Below are positions 35,684 to 49,193 of a stretch of 64,000 nt of DNA, one piece after another. The stretch's first letter is position 1. The number at the start of each line of letters is the position of its first letter. Source of the DNA: Macrostomum hystrix (taxonomy: Eukaryota; Platyhelminthes; Macrostomidae); contig CATNEN010000003.1 of assembly GCA_950097015.1 (NCBI GenBank), positions 9,901,501 to 9,965,500 on the forward strand, read 5' to 3'. Below the pieces are notes generated by a model, which was not told the DNA's origin, did not search any database, and saw only the letters and a program-made list of their open reading frames with translations. The translations under genes were made by a program, and so were the position numbers.

Positions 35684-35689
35684 TTTATT
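35684..35689 (-). terminator. Candidate poly(A) signal AATAAA of the ZC3H4-like gene
   Basis: TTTATT on the plus strand reads AATAAA on the gene strand, about 250 nt past the stop at 35939. Confidence 0.45.
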
Positions 35690-35938
35690 TTAAACAATGT
35701 ACAGTAGATATATGTGTGTGAGTTAAGTTGGTCACAATGAGGACAGAAGCAACAACTGCAAGCAATAATAAATAATTTATATTTATATTCATACAGACAC
35801 AACGGCAACCAGAAAGCATTCTGTGAAGACAACACGTGCTGGCAAACAAAATGCACTGTCGAAATGAGCCACAAATAATTAACACAATTGAACATTAGAG
35901 GTAACTATGGCAACCGACAAAATCTTGACTCGCGTTTG

Positions 35939-38900
35939 TCACTCGCCACTAGCCATGGCCGATTGCTGACGCTTCTTTCTACGAAATCTAGGATCATTGA
36001 TGTAGGCCCGATTCTCCATCGCCCGACTGGAGGCGGCGACGGCTGCGGCTGCCGCTGCGGCTGCAACAGCTGCGATGGCGTCGGCTGCGCCAGAGGCAGA
36101 CGGCACGCCGTTTCCGCCGCCAGCGCCGCTGCCGCCTTCGACATCTGGAACGGCTGGTACGTCGTCGAGAGCAGCTGAGCGTTCATTCAGCTGCAATTTG
36201 GCTGATTTAGTTGACGCCTTTGACGCTGTTGAAGCCAAAGTTGGTCCAGCTGAAGGATAGACTTTCAGGGCTTCAGGCAGGTCAGGCACCGAAGACTGCG
36301 AGTGAGTCGGCGAACTAGCCGAAGTTTCATTGGCCGAATTCGACAATTGGCTAGTTAAAAGGCGCGGCGGCGGAGCTTGTGAATTTCTGGCCGCGGAGGC
36401 CTCCGGCGACTTCAAAGGAGCAGACAGCTGGCCATGCAGCCTGGGATCGTTGGCCAGATGGGGCAGGTCGATGGGCAGTTTCATCAGCGGATACGGCACT
36501 TTCTTCAGTGCGTCGATTGGAACCAGCTTCCACTTGTAGGGTCGCGAGAATTGACGGCTTAAAAGTGACGGAGGAGGAGCCTGATGCTGCTGCTGCTGCT
36601 GCTGAGGCGGTGAGGATGGCGGCTGGGGTAGCTCCTTGGGTGGTTCCGGCGGGTTGAGCTGAAGTGAGTGAGGTATGGCGATTATACTCAGTACTGCGCC
36701 AATAGAAAGCTACAAATCAATAAAAAAAGCAATCGGAACTTCCAAACTATTTTTAGCAGGAGGTGATCGCACAAGTCAAGAAAATAAATCCGAGAGTTGT
36801 TTTCTATCTAGATATTTATTAGTAGCCAAATGTTTTTAAGAAGGAGAAAATTTGCAGACTTAAATCGCTGCCTACTGCGTATGATGTTTATTACAGCTGA
36901 CTTTGACCTTGATATGAACTAAATAAGCAGGAGCGAATGAAAAAAATAAAACAGTTTTATTCTTTTTAGCAAGAATTTGTTTACAAATTCAACCGTTAAG
37001 AGTTATTCCCCTAATGGGCATCGAGGTATAGATTGTATGTAAAAAGGATAAAAACTATTTGCTAAACAGAAAGGCTTAATAACTACCTAATAGAAACGAT
37101 TTTAAATGCTTCTTAGATGGCATCTGGATGGCCTGTTTGACATTATGTTAAACTACCTGTTCTAAAGGATGTTAAACTACCTGTTCTAAAGGATGTTAAA
37201 CTACCTGTTCTAAAGGATGTTAAACTACCTGTTCTAAAGAATGTTAAACTACCTGTTCTAAAGGACGTTAAACTACCTGTTCTAAAGGATGTTAAACTAC
37301 CTGTTCTAAAGAATGTTTAACTACCTGTTCTAAAGGATGTTTAACTACCTGTTCTAAAGGATGTTTAACTACCTGTAATGAAGAATGTTTAACTACCTGC
37401 TATGCAATGGTTTAGCACATGTATAAAAGGTTTAGACAGAAGCATTTCCCTAGTTAAGACTACTCACAGACGGTCTGTAGGGGGCAGGGCCGGTCAAGTC
37501 GACCTCACTTCCTGCTTCTTGCTGCTTCTGCTGCTGCTGCTGCTGCTGCTGACGAAACAAACCAGCGGCCGTTGGACTAACCTGTCGAGGCTGAATGTTA
37601 GGAAACAGGAAGGATGCCATTTTGGATGCTATTACGTGGCATAAATCTCGGCCTTGATTATCACAAAAATCCATTTTTTGTCAGGGAAATGATACTATGG
37701 CTGGCTGGCTGGTTATCGGAGTGAACTAAACTGAAATGCGGCAAGTTCTGAGCACGTCTAGCATCAGACAGGCTAGCTAATAACTCTCCAAGAGAACTGG
37801 ACAGGACTAAGAAAAATTACAAAAAATATCTACTTCTAGGGCTATGAGTAGGAAAATAAAATGATACGAAAACTAAGATGAATTAATTTGGCCGTGCACC
37901 GCTAACTTGCCTGTCAGTTGCACTTCCAACCTGCGTGACGGATTAACAACTCCCGAATTCCTCTAGTGAGTTATGGGGAAAAACTAAGGAGAAACATGTC
38001 TTAGCATTGCTTAGTTTCTTTGCAAAAAAACGAAGCAAAAATAACAGTAAAGTGCTGCACAATGCTAATCCTGTAATCAAAGTTAAAAGGCGGGTCAGAA
38101 CTTTTACTTCGAATTAGGCACTAAAACTTTTATGTTCTAAAATCTAACTTAAATCTTACACAACCTTTGCTCCGTGATTCTCCTCTCTTCCTTCGATTAT
38201 TTGCTTAATTTCTATATAGTTTTAGGACCATTATTAGGTAGGTTGGCGGAGTGAGGTAGGTTGGCGGAGTGAGGTGGATTGCGGAGTGAGGTAGGTTGGC
38301 GGAGTGAGGTGGATTGCGGAGTGAGGTGGGTTGCGGAGTGAGGTGGATTGCGGAGTGAGGTGGGTTGCGATTACTTATTATTTTGTCTTTAAAACACCCA
38401 CATTTTATTTTTATGAGAACACTAAGTTAAATAACGACTTACAACAGGTCTGCCATAGTCGTCGTAGTCGTCCGTGTCGTTATTTCTAGCAGCATTATCG
38501 AAGCCCTCCGGGCCGGCTTTGGAGCCTCCGGTTGCTGTGCCTTTAATCATATCCTTCAGCAGGCTGGCTACGGCATTCAAAGCAGCGTCCTCAGACAGAT
38601 TGGCCACCCCTACAGCGCTGGAAACTGTTGTCGGCTGCTGCATCAGCGGAGGCAGGGGCGGCGGTGGCTGATTAAAGTGCGGCATCAATGGAAGCGGAGG
38701 CCTCTGCTGAAGATGATGAAGCTGATGCCGATGAGGATGAAATCCGCCGATCGGCGGCATTGCGCCGGAAGGAATTGTTGGCGGCGGCACATTGCGAAAG
38801 TATTGCATTCGGTTTGGCGCGAAGAAGCTGCCAATGGCCGGCTGCGGCTGCGGCTGCGGCTGCGCGAATAGCGGTGTCGGCGCCGCCTGGGTCAACGGCG

Positions 38901-41900
38901 GACCCTCAGTGAAGCCGCTAAGCACGGTTGAATTGGGTGGCCTTGGCTGCTGCGGCCTGGTCAAAGGAGAAGGTCAGCTAATTCATTTGAGAATAGGTTG
39001 GGTAGTGAGGTGGGTGGTGAAGTGAGGTGGATTGTGGAGTGAGGTGGGTGGTGGAGTGGGGTCGCGGAGTGAATCCGCTGAATGAAGTCAGTTGTGGATT
39101 CTGATGATTTGCAGATTGGAATAAATTATTAAATGCAGTGGTTTTGCTAAACTAGTTTTTTGGATGTAGGCCAGACGGAAAGTTGAAAAATTGACGTTGG
39201 ACTGACGATTGATTAAGAGTGAGGTCATTGAGTAAAAATATCATGGGGGATCATAGAAACAACAAAAAAACTTTTAATTTGTAGTTTTTTAACTCGAAAA
39301 ACTTTCATAGAAAATATTTTTGAATTGAATAAAACATTTCCTAGAGAACCATGAAAAACGGCAGCTCAGTCAGCGAAAAAAAGAAACAATTTAAACACTA
39401 AAAAACTGCTAACACGTTCAAAAACTTCTGAAGGTCGAACCGGAAGCATGAAACAATAAAACACTACCAGCCCAGGATTCCTTCTTTCCTGCCCGCCCTT
39501 ACAAAAGCATCAGGAGAGGGCGAATCAGGGACACCGGTGGCATCAGACCGCCCGGCGGTCCGGGCACGCGCAACAGCGGCTGCTGATGCGGCTGCTGCGG
39601 CAAGGTCAATATACCGCCACCAACAGTGGTGACAACATTCATTAGACTGGCACATTTGGGAATGCTCGAAGTGGACATCAGTACAGTCCTAGGAGGAGCT
39701 GGTAATACTGGCTGCTGCTGCTGTGGCTGCTGCTGTTGAAAGCTATCATTGGGACATAAGAAAGAAGAAAATCTTTGATCGCTGAAACACGCTCAAAATG
39801 GAGTTGTCAAAGGGATTTACTAAAGGACGTGCTCTTATACGAGTAATTTAACTGCTGCAGAAGAGAATAGTTTAAAATTTTCTCAAGTCCATGATTCAGA
39901 GTTGTCTTCAACCAAGAAATCAAAAGCACACAGAAGACAGTTAAGCCCTTAATGGCTTTCGATGTATCGACAAGAATACAAGTCTCCTTTCAAAAAACCG
40001 TGCAACATAAAACTGTAATGGGTTTAAGGGGCGGATAGCTCAGTCAGTAAGGTGTCGGACTCTGGATCAGATGGTCCTGGGTTCGACTCCCGGACCTAGT
40101 CTAGAACTATTCGTGCAGCCTTTGGCAAGCTGCTTTGCACTGATGTGCACACAGTCTACTCAGCTGCAAATGAGTACCGACATTTCGTCGGGTAATCATA
40201 ATTCTGGCTGGCGTGGAATAAAGCAGTTCTGTGCGGTAGTTCAATAGGGTCTGGATGCTGCCGATATGTTTAGAAAAAATAAATTCCATTGCTGACACGC
40301 GGCTGTCAACTGGTGTCCGAGAGAGAGCCGGGGTGTACATTAGGTGTGCAGTCCCCACCTGCTTGTGTGCTTGACACACAACACCTGCACTGGCCCTTGG
40401 GTCTAGTGTAAAATTATGATTATTATTATGGGTATTGCAAACATCAAAGAACTACATGAGCAAGAGCAGGCAGACATTTATAGATTAGACAGTCCTATCT
40501 TCATTCACCAATAGATGTGTTGAAGCTAAAACTTTATAAACAAATTAGTTTCCGTTAACTTTCTCGGGCCATCAGCACCGACTGATGCGGACAAGAAAGG
40601 TGCTTAATTAGGCGAAAGGGCGACGACAGTTCAAGAGACGGGAAAGCTTTGCGGTAAGCTGCCGTGCGCAATCAAGCAAATTCTTGATTGTCAAGCAACA
40701 GGCAAGCGCAAAGCATTTTGTAATCAAGGTGACTAATGTTTGTTGAAAAATACCTTATTTGAAAACCTGGATTCTCAATCATTAGTTCGTTGCTAGGCCA
40801 CAAAGACAGAAGGAAATCGATTGCACGAGATATCACCGTGCGATACAAAAAGCATTGGATATGAGCTTTAAAAAGCGCATGCAAATACAAAAATAGCAGG
40901 CATTGCCTCCTACATACAGAATAGTATATAAGTAAATAAGAACTATCAAAACATAGTGCTAAAAATATCTTTCATGCGTATTGCTCTGTCCTTTACTTAA
41001 GCTCTTAACACAATAACAAGCTGTCAACCGACTCCTAGATCATTAACTATTCGGGTGAACATACACCCACCCCACTCCGGAATATCGATCTCTAATAACT
41101 GAGCCAATCCTCTCACTTCTGACCCGAACAGACACCCACCCCACTCCAGGAATATCGATCTCTAATAACTGAGCCAATCCTCTCACTTCTGGCCAGAGCA
41201 GACACCCACAACCCACCAATATCCAATATTATAAATGAACTAAGTGAGACACTCTAAGTTTTTCACCTTCCTGATGCAGCTCCGCCAGTGTCATCTGAGA
41301 CACTCAACTGCTGGCCCATGAGTGACAGCTGAGCCTGCGGCGGCTGTTGCTGCTGTTGCTGACTGGCGCTTGACGCGGGTGGCGGAGCGCCTGCAGATCA
41401 AAGATTTTTGTCATGAAAATTTAAAGAACATTTGTAGCTGATTTATCAAAGTAAAAAAATATCTTTTGATGTAAACCTACCTAGAAGACTTTGAGGTTGT
41501 TCAGGCTTAGCCAAACTGTGCTGCATTTCCATATCTTCCTTGTCCTCATCGTTCAGTGCGAATGGCTACAAAAGCAATGGTAATATAAAGAAGCTTTGTA
41601 AAGTAAGTAATGATATAAACTGTAGCTTCTTAAAAATAGAAAACAGAAACTTAGTCTTGAAACATGAAATTAGAATCTTCAAATTACAAAAAATTAACGA
41701 GCACTGCTCACTAAAATGCGACTGAACCCCTTCCGACTTGAAATTCGTTGTCATTTTGTCTCCTATATCTTTGAAAGATATTTTTTGTGTCCGACCCCAC
41801 ATATCTAATGAGTCCGCATTGACGTCAGCACAACAGACAGTTACTATAGCAACAATGTAAAACTTTATTCCAAAGCTGGAAAAACTTCTTTAACACAATA

Positions 41901-44497
41901 ATTCAACGGAAAAACATTAACATTAGTAATTGATACCAGCGTGCTCTATTTTTACAAAAAACAGGCCTATTGCACCTCACTGTGAATATGTTACTTTTCA
42001 ACCATGCCTCACATTGTTTAGTCCGAAATCGGGCAAAAATTTTGCGGTACCAAAATCAGTTGGCGCAGTTTCTATTTCTTTATCGGACAAATCCTTGTTT
42101 TTTTAAAAGAAGAAATGAAGGAAGAACATATGTTTTATCGACATTGCTGCTACTTATATGACTTTAGAAGCTTTCTTAGTGCTAAACAGGAAGACAACTA
42201 CAAGCTATGCTAAAGCCGAGTGCAATAGATATAGCTAAAGTTAAATTTTGGATGCTTGATAGAGTTAAAAATATTTTTTTACTTTCACTTCCTATAATTT
42301 ACTAGCTTTCTATTAGAAATCTGCTACTTAACTGGCTTAATAGCACGTACGTACGACGAAATTTTCGAAAATTATCAAGCAAAAAGTACACATTTACTAA
42401 TTCCCACTTTTTCATTTTCTGATTTGAGGTATTAGAAGCCTTAGCAGTTATAAAAGTCATTATAAATTTAAAAGGAAATTCCTTAGCAAAAATATGTACA
42501 CTGAATGAAATATTACTCGCACAGTAACTAAATTTCGCATTCCTTCCTAATATAAAATTTCCTTTGTTGTTAATAACTACATTCCGAAAAATCGAATTCT
42601 TTAATTACTCGTCCGATGAACGTACCTGCTCAACTACAAATCGCTCCAAGATAGTCTTGGTCTCTTTGGTCAGCGGATCGTGCGAAAATTTACAGCTTGC
42701 GGCCATCTTGCATGAGTTGTGCATGTGATAAAATTTGCAGGGAAAATCGTCGTGCATGTAGAGACAGTATTCGCCTTTGAGGCAGCTGGATAGAGCGTAG
42801 AATTTGCAAACTTCTCGCTTACGAGGCGGCTTGAAGTCGTGACTAAACGGGCAACTGTCGGACTGAAATGAATGACGGCGAAAAGTACAAATGTAACTTC
42901 CGATTATTGAGTCAATTAACTACTTTAGAGTTTTTCATTTCACCCTTATTCTAGGAATCAAAAATTAGGATTCAAGAAAACATGAATTAAATTAGCTACA
43001 GTTATCAGCAAAGTGACTGGAACTAGCTAGAAACCAACAGTTTTCCAATCGATAAGACATGATTGAGCTCCATTCTAGCTACCTTTCCGCAGCGGCCCTC
43101 CATGTAGTACTTGCAGCGCGGCTTTTCAGCCTGATTTTGCTTGTCGTCAGAATCAAAGCCACCCTGTTGAATACCTTGCTGCTGTAGTGGCTGCGGCTGC
43201 TGCCATGCCTGGTGTCCCCCATTGCCACCTCCGCGACGACCTCCGGCACTGCCACGTTGCCTATTCCGTTTGCCTGACGCTTGACCGTGATAAGCCTGAC
43301 TGCGCTGCTGCTGTTGTTGCGAGAAAGCCTGTCGAGCAGCGTAGTTGTCTCCATTAGCGTCTTCGTCGCCCACGTCATCGTCCCCTTCGTTAAAGAAATA
43401 ATCGCCGCCTTCGTTGCCATCTCCGTATTGGTCATCTTCACGCAACTCCGGCGACGCCAGATCTTCGTTGTCGTCTGGGTATTGAGTGCCTGGACGCCTG
43501 GGCAGAAGCATCATTCTGCGACGAACGGCGTCACTGTCAGTGTCGGCATTGGGCGGGGATGACATCTGGGACTGCGACTGTTGATGCTGCTGCTGATGCT
43601 GCTGCAGGGCGCCAATGGGCGGCCGTCCAATGCTACCATACGGCTGAAGATACTGTTCGTGATAATTCTCAGGTGGTGAGTAACGATCATAGGCAGACGG
43701 TGGGCGGTCGAAATGGTTATTGTCTTCGTCACCTTCGAAGCCACGGTTGTCGGCAATGAAATCGTCAGATGGCGGCCGGTCGTGATCGACGTAGCGAGCG
43801 TGCTTTTTCTGTGGCAAGGAGTCAATAGATTGAATTGTAGTAAGCTCCAAATATAGTTTCAAAGATAGCTCTGGCATTTAGTGACAAAAATATAAAACTA
43901 TCCACCACCCCTATAGTTGTGTTTTTAACTTTTCCATTCGATGCTTTAGAAAAACCTGCCTAAATACGCAGTAGGCGTATTTACGATCAATGATTACTTA
44001 GCGTTTCTGTATTTATAATATTTTTCTCAAACTAACACAATGAGCAGCCCTTTCAAATACAAAATACGTACTTTTCGTTTCTTGCTCGGTACGACTGCAT
44101 AGCTATCGTTGGCTCGGTCGACATCACTTTCGACGCTCGAATGCCGCCGTCTGTTTCCCTGCTGCTGCTGCTGCTGCTGGTGATGATGATGCTTCTTTTT
44201 GCGCTTGCTGCTTTTGTGGTGTCGACGTTTGCCAGCAACTACGGACGCATCCTCTATGTCAACCCTGGGCATTGAGGGAGCCTGGGAATCGGGTGAAGCT
44301 ACAGCCTCGGCTCTGTATTTGGTCTCAGACTCTGTTTCGAAAGTCACGGTAGCTGAAGGTAGGACGGAGTTGATGTTATTGTCGGTATTGCTGCTTTCAA
44401 CTGTTATCAATGCATGTTCTGGAGCAGTGTCAAGGCCATCGTCGCTTATTTCGCCCTCTTCAATGTCGACAGCAGGCTGTTGGTCTGTCTCGCTCAT
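35939..44497 (-). CDS. ZC3H4/ZC3H6/Su(s)-like CCCH zinc-finger protein
   Basis: Nine exons join without frame conflict: 44072-44497, 43083-43808, 42626-42862, 41481-41565, 41267-41390, 39503-39742, 38443-38956, 37468-37590 and 35939-36658 (stop TGA). The product is about 1064 residues. The N-terminus has the acidic VDIEEGEISDDG and a basic KRKKKHHHH stretch. Three fingers follow: CKYYMEGRC...CPFSH (split by the exon 2/3 junction), CKFYALSSC...CLYMH and CKFYHMHNSC...CKFSH. Spacings C-X7/X7/X8-C-X5-C-X3-H and the HDPLTKET continuation match my memory of ZC3H4/6/8. The long tail is Pro/Gln-rich with NDPRLHGQL and NDPRFRRKK (DPR motifs), as in ZC3H4. ZC3H4 with WDR82 restrains non-productive Pol II transcription, and Su(s) is the fly relative. 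Polyglutamine and polyalanine tracts vary the tail. Several introns hold short tandem arrays. Confidence 0.9.
37130..37402. repeat. 24-bp minisatellite in ZC3H4-like intron 8
   Basis: About 10 copies of GATGTTAAACTACCTGTTCT plus AAAG. The array ends about 67 nt from the donor of the intron at 36659-37467. On the gene strand the unit contains AACAGGTAGT, a donor-like string. Confidence 0.93.
38235..38372. repeat. Short GCGGAGTGAGGTGGGTT array (intron 7)
   Basis: About eight 18-21-bp units (TTGGCGGAGTGAGGTAGG, TTGCGGAGTGAGGTGGA). A few related units recur at 38995-39075, flanking exon 7 (38443-38956) on its other side. Confidence 0.88.
40028..40440 (+). mobile_element. tRNA-derived SINE in ZC3H4-like intron 5
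   Basis: Head GGGCGGATAGCTCAGTCAGT (A box) and CTGGGTTCGACTCCCGG (B box) are followed by TTTGGCAAGCTGCTTTGCAC and CTCAGCTGCAAATGAGTACC, then an ATT-rich end (ATGATTATTATTATGG). The 3' end of the tRNA-like part does not pair with its 5' end, so it is not a tRNA gene. The orientation is antisense to the host gene. Confidence 0.85.
41060..41215. repeat. Two-copy tandem duplication in ZC3H4-like intron 5
   Basis: ACACCCACCCCACTCC, GAATATCGATCTCTAATAAC and TGAGCCAATCCTCTCACTTC occur twice in the same order, about 64 bp apart. This may be an early stage of array growth. Confidence 0.9.
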
Positions 44498-46975
44498 TTC
44501 TTAGCAATTATTTTTCTTAATGGTTTGTCTGATTCTGAAAATCAATAGGTCACTGTAAGGTTATGTTTATCGGTCTATTTTATATTTCAGGCCAAAAATA
44601 TCCATGACTTTTCAACGTCAACATTGTTAAGCAATGAAAACAAAATAAATAGAAATTTCGGCTTCTTATTTGGCTTCAGTGAGTCGTTCTTAAAGAACAC
44701 AAGCATAAAGGGGGCTTCGATCAAAATTATCCTCACGCACCATATCACCAAGGCAACTGGTTTCGAAATATATAATGTGACAAGGAGCAATACTAATACA
44801 TGTATATGGAATGCTATGTGATAGCTGATATCTTTTTTAACGCGGATAAAACAGAAATGAAGAGTTGTACTGTACTCAATATTTTCAAGCATCGTGACTT
44901 CAAGAGATTCGTAGACAGTATAGAAAAAGTTGCTTGCTAATTATTAGCTAAAAAATTGTGGGTGCATCAAGATTAAAGCTCTATTGACAGATAGGTCAGG
45001 CAAACAGACTGAAAGACAAGTTCTAGAATATACCAATGATCCAATAAGGATGAACGGGTAAGACAGTACGATCGAGGTATTGGGGTAGAAAGATAGTAGG
45101 GCCTATTACTAGCATAATCATATCGCAGATCATTCTGCATGGATTTCAACGAATGTAAAATCGTCAATCGCCAATTACATTATTGCTTTTTTATAGCTTT
45201 ATAGCTATTCTAGCAATTCAGTGAATCTATTAGATTGTATAATCCAATTCTGAGTGTAGCTACTCTGTACTCCATAGAAGCCTATAAATATGCTTGAGTA
45301 TAGCAATTAGCTTTCGACTATGCACGCACAAAGGAAATATAAGAAACGGCAGTATACTAGCGATTTCATTCGTAACTTACAAAGGTAACATTATGATCAA
45401 AGGGAATTTCAAATTATTAAGGTACAAACATCGCCAATCAAGCAAGTACAAACGTCGTTCTGTAGTGCTGCAGGCGGCCTGTCTGTCTCTCTTCCAGAAG
45501 TTGTAGCGAATTTGGCGCAGATTTGTAATCGATAAGCATCAAAATTTCATCTATGTTTGTTCTCCACTCCAACGATAATCGTATAGCGAACCCAAGTGAC
45601 AAACTGACCAAATTTGGATTAAAACCGTTTGCAAAGATCGTTCTCTAAATATCTGATCTCTCCCGACTTTAGCAGCAAATAGAAGCGACACAAGCTTGTA
45701 TACTTAAAGGACGATAAAAAATATTAAAATCAAATTCAAGATTTAATCGTAAATGGAAAAGATTGCTAAGCTGCTTAGCAGCAAGCCTACAACTTCTAAG
45801 CCTAAGTCGAGATTTGAGATGCAGAGGGGTTTAAAAAAGATGAACTGAACGCTTCTAGTGAAGACGAACGAAGGGGTGTCCCCAGGCTGCGCTGCGATAT
45901 CTGTGGCCAGAACCGACTAGGCTATACATTTTTACCATAGACTAAACAGCAATCAAAGTTAAGTATTTCATGCCGTCGGCCCGTCGTAAGCAGAAAAGAA
46001 TAATTTAAATCTAACTTTATTGTAAATATTGTTAAAAACATTCTTTTTCTACTACTAACTTAGTAGAACCGCTAAACTGCTGCTCGTAAAATAAAAAATT
46101 ATTCACTTTGAGTTTCCCGAAATTCGACCTTAATTCCCAAATAGCGAAGTGGAATTGGAAAAAACTTTATTGAGTGACAATTCCACAGAAACTTAATAAC
46201 ATGAAAGTAGTATAGAAATGAAAGATAAGAGATGTTAAAATTTTAGATTTTACTTAAAATTAGTTTGAAATATATACCTTTACAAGCTATACTACTTCAT
46301 ATTCTCCCAATGCTTATGATGCTAGTATATGACGAAAAATGATTTGCTATTTTGCGATTGGACTAAAGTCTAAAACAACAGACTTGACGTTTTTTACTCT
46401 GGATCACTAAGCCGAAAAAACGAAGCATGATTTAGCAAGGACAGGCCGAGCTAGAAGGTAACGGGCTAGTGAAAATTACTTACCGTCTGCTTTAATTAAT
46501 AAATATAAATTTAAAGGGATCGGAACACCTAACTAAATGATCTAATTATTTTTCATGGACTAAAAAATCTTAATGGACACAGTAAACATTTAGTCACTAA
46601 CTAAAGTAAAGCTAAAACAGGCAATGGAACTTTTCCATTATCTACCTTAAAAGAAACCAGAAACTAAAATGCCGAAAGGACGATAAATTAATCGGACCTA
46701 AACCCCACGATTCATGGATACACAATCAATTGTGGACTATTTCTAGGGTACTTGGCGTTGGGATTCGTAGTAGGGATCTTAGTCTTGACTCTTGAAAGGA
46801 TGGTATATAAACCCAAAAGCTGAGCCCTCTAAAATAACCTTGGGGTAACGGCATGAAAAAACATTCCGCTAGTCGATGCCATCTAAACCGCCTTAGCTTG
46901 TAATCCATTCATAATCCATTAGTGAGAAAAGACCATTCCCAGAGTTCGCTCATGACGCCATTCTAAGCAATAGTT
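44498..46975. other. Spacer between divergent ZC3H4-like and YIPF6 genes (left part)
   Basis: AT-rich sequence. The first about 40 nt form the ZC3H4-like leader, preceded by acceptor-like GATTTTCAG. No other exon, RNA gene or element was recognised. Confidence 0.5.
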
Positions 46976-47640
46976 CACCATGTAGACACTGTTCGGGAAA
47001 CTTGAAGACGGGCCGCGAATAACAAGTAAAATTTCGACGCGCTTGCATGGCAATTTTGCAACGTGTGATTGTAAATGTAGTTACAGGCTACAGCCTTTTG
47101 GCCCTTGGAGTTGGGGCGCAAATAAAGATAGGCAGATTTACCGCGTTCATTTCAAATAAAAGCCTGAGTGAAAATTGTCAGAGCCTCTCGCTCAGTTAAG
47201 AAGAGGCATTGGGTCAGCCTTAACAAAAAGGGTGGGTAAGGAATGGAGGGTTGGTACGCTTCCGACCCCTGAAAATCGATAAGATATGCGCCAGGGCATG
47301 CGGGAGAGACAGAGGGTCGCTATTGGCAACGTGCGTACACAGAATGAAGGGGGTTGAAGTCTGCTATCGATCTAGCTAAAGGATAGAACAGCGGGGGCAG
47401 CGGAGAACGGCAAGGCTAAATGTACATAGCCTGGGCGGCGTTTTCTCACCCAGTGGCCTGTGCCTAACAAGCAACGGGAGAGGCAACTATTTTTAGAGAT
47501 GAGAGACACTCTCTAACCCACAAACTTCAGCCCTGTCTCAAGACAAGACCGACAGCTGGCGAGTGTACACTGCAGTGCCTAACACGAATGCAGAACACTG
47601 CCTCGCGCGAGAATTTTGGATTGGTTGGCCAACTAGACAA
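46976..47640. other. GC-richer anonymous segment
   Basis: Composition differs from the flanks (GGGCCGCGAATAACAAG, GGGCGGCGTTTTCTCACCCA). Frames are short and interrupted. It could be a decayed mobile element, but neither terminal repeats nor a promoter box were found. Confidence 0.3.
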
Positions 47641-49187
47641 ACTAGCAATGCAAATTATTGCTTACTGCGTGGATGATGCTGGCTCTTATCATACGATTCA
47701 CTAATCACTGTCTGCTTCTGCTTGCGTTAATGCTTGCTTACAACGTTGGCTTAGCCTTGTTTGTTAAGCTGCAACTGCCTGCCTGCAAGTGTATCAGTTC
47801 AGTCAATTCAGTCTCGCTTACCCAATATCAATTCCACAATCAACAACAATTGATTGGTAACGCAGTCTTTTACACTCTAAGCCAATTCAATGCAATACAA
47901 ATTCCAATCTAATTATCCAATGCATCTCGCAGCATCTGTGACTGTGGTCTAGATTTTTCCGCTACATTTGAATTTTGAATTTTGAATTTTGAATTAAATG
48001 TCAGGACAGGATCATAGAATTCAGCTAGAATTTACGATTAATGGGTTGGGAACGTCGTCTTGGACTCTTATCTTAAGGCTTGTTTGCGTTTGATCGCTGA
48101 TGATAACTTAATATGCTGATCCTTAATTATAATTTAATGATTCGACATAAAACCTCTTTGCCACATTCTTATTGCGATCTGCGACACATTTTTTTAGTCT
48201 CAACTAGTACCTTACTGAAATAATATATACTCGTACGTACAGTCTATTTCGAAAACTCCGCGCCTTTGTAGTAGAGTAGAGTAGACCAATATTCCAAAAT
48301 TTCAGTCGCTGTTACTTTGGGTCTTCTTCCTAAAATTAAGGTAAAAAAGCGAATTGTGATGATGACTACTACTGCGAAAGTAGAAGTTTACGAAAAATAC
48401 TTCTAAAATACATAAGTACTCACATATGCATCCAAATTCTGAAATCAATAATAAATAATCACAGGTAACAAAAACTTGCTACACGTGCAAGCTTAATTTA
48501 TATAGAAATAATGTTCTTGCTCCTGTCAAAATGGCTGCAAAATGCAGAAATAAACACATAAAATAGAATAATGAGGACATCACGAAAACGCAACAATATT
48601 GACATATCTATCATCTGTCGTCTTACTCCGTCACACTGATGCCTGGAAAAATGTATAAATATTAAATTCGATATATTTTTACTACCATGGTTCAGTAAAC
48701 AGTTTTTAGAGAATAATAATGCATTTGCAAGCATTAAACAGTTGTTTGGTCTAATCTATAATCAGGGAGATAACATATTTGGCATTTTATTTACAAAAGT
48801 CCGCAAGCTGTATGTACTAAAACGAAAGGAAGTATGTTATAACTAACTTAGCCAAGCAAAATTATAAAACGTGATGTATTAATAAAAACAACATGTGAGT
48901 TCTGTTTAAAATTATTTTTTTGTTAGTTAGGTATTTAAATATTTTTCAAATGTCTATATTCTATGAAAAATAGAAGAAGTTTTAAAAGTAGGCCTAGTCT
49001 TCTGCACTTTACTTCAAGACTTAGTATTTTACAATTTCGCGTACTAAGGAATTTTCACTAAAATTCAACCTGCTACTTTCATTCTCTTGTTCGACCATAT
49101 CAGCTGCATGCTGTAGAGTTTAGTTTAGATCATATTTATGCTAATAGCTAATAAGTTCGCTGTATTGTTTATAAAAATTGCAAATAG
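47641..49187. other. AT-rich spacer 5' of YIPF6
   Basis: AT-rich, with a short run of TTTTGAA at 47968-47995. No gene was seen. Confidence 0.5.
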
Positions 49188-49193
49188 GCCCCT

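Noticed and set aside
40028-40103. tRNA gene
   Set aside because: Same reasoning: good A and B boxes, non-pairing ends, SINE-like continuation and an ATT-rich tail.
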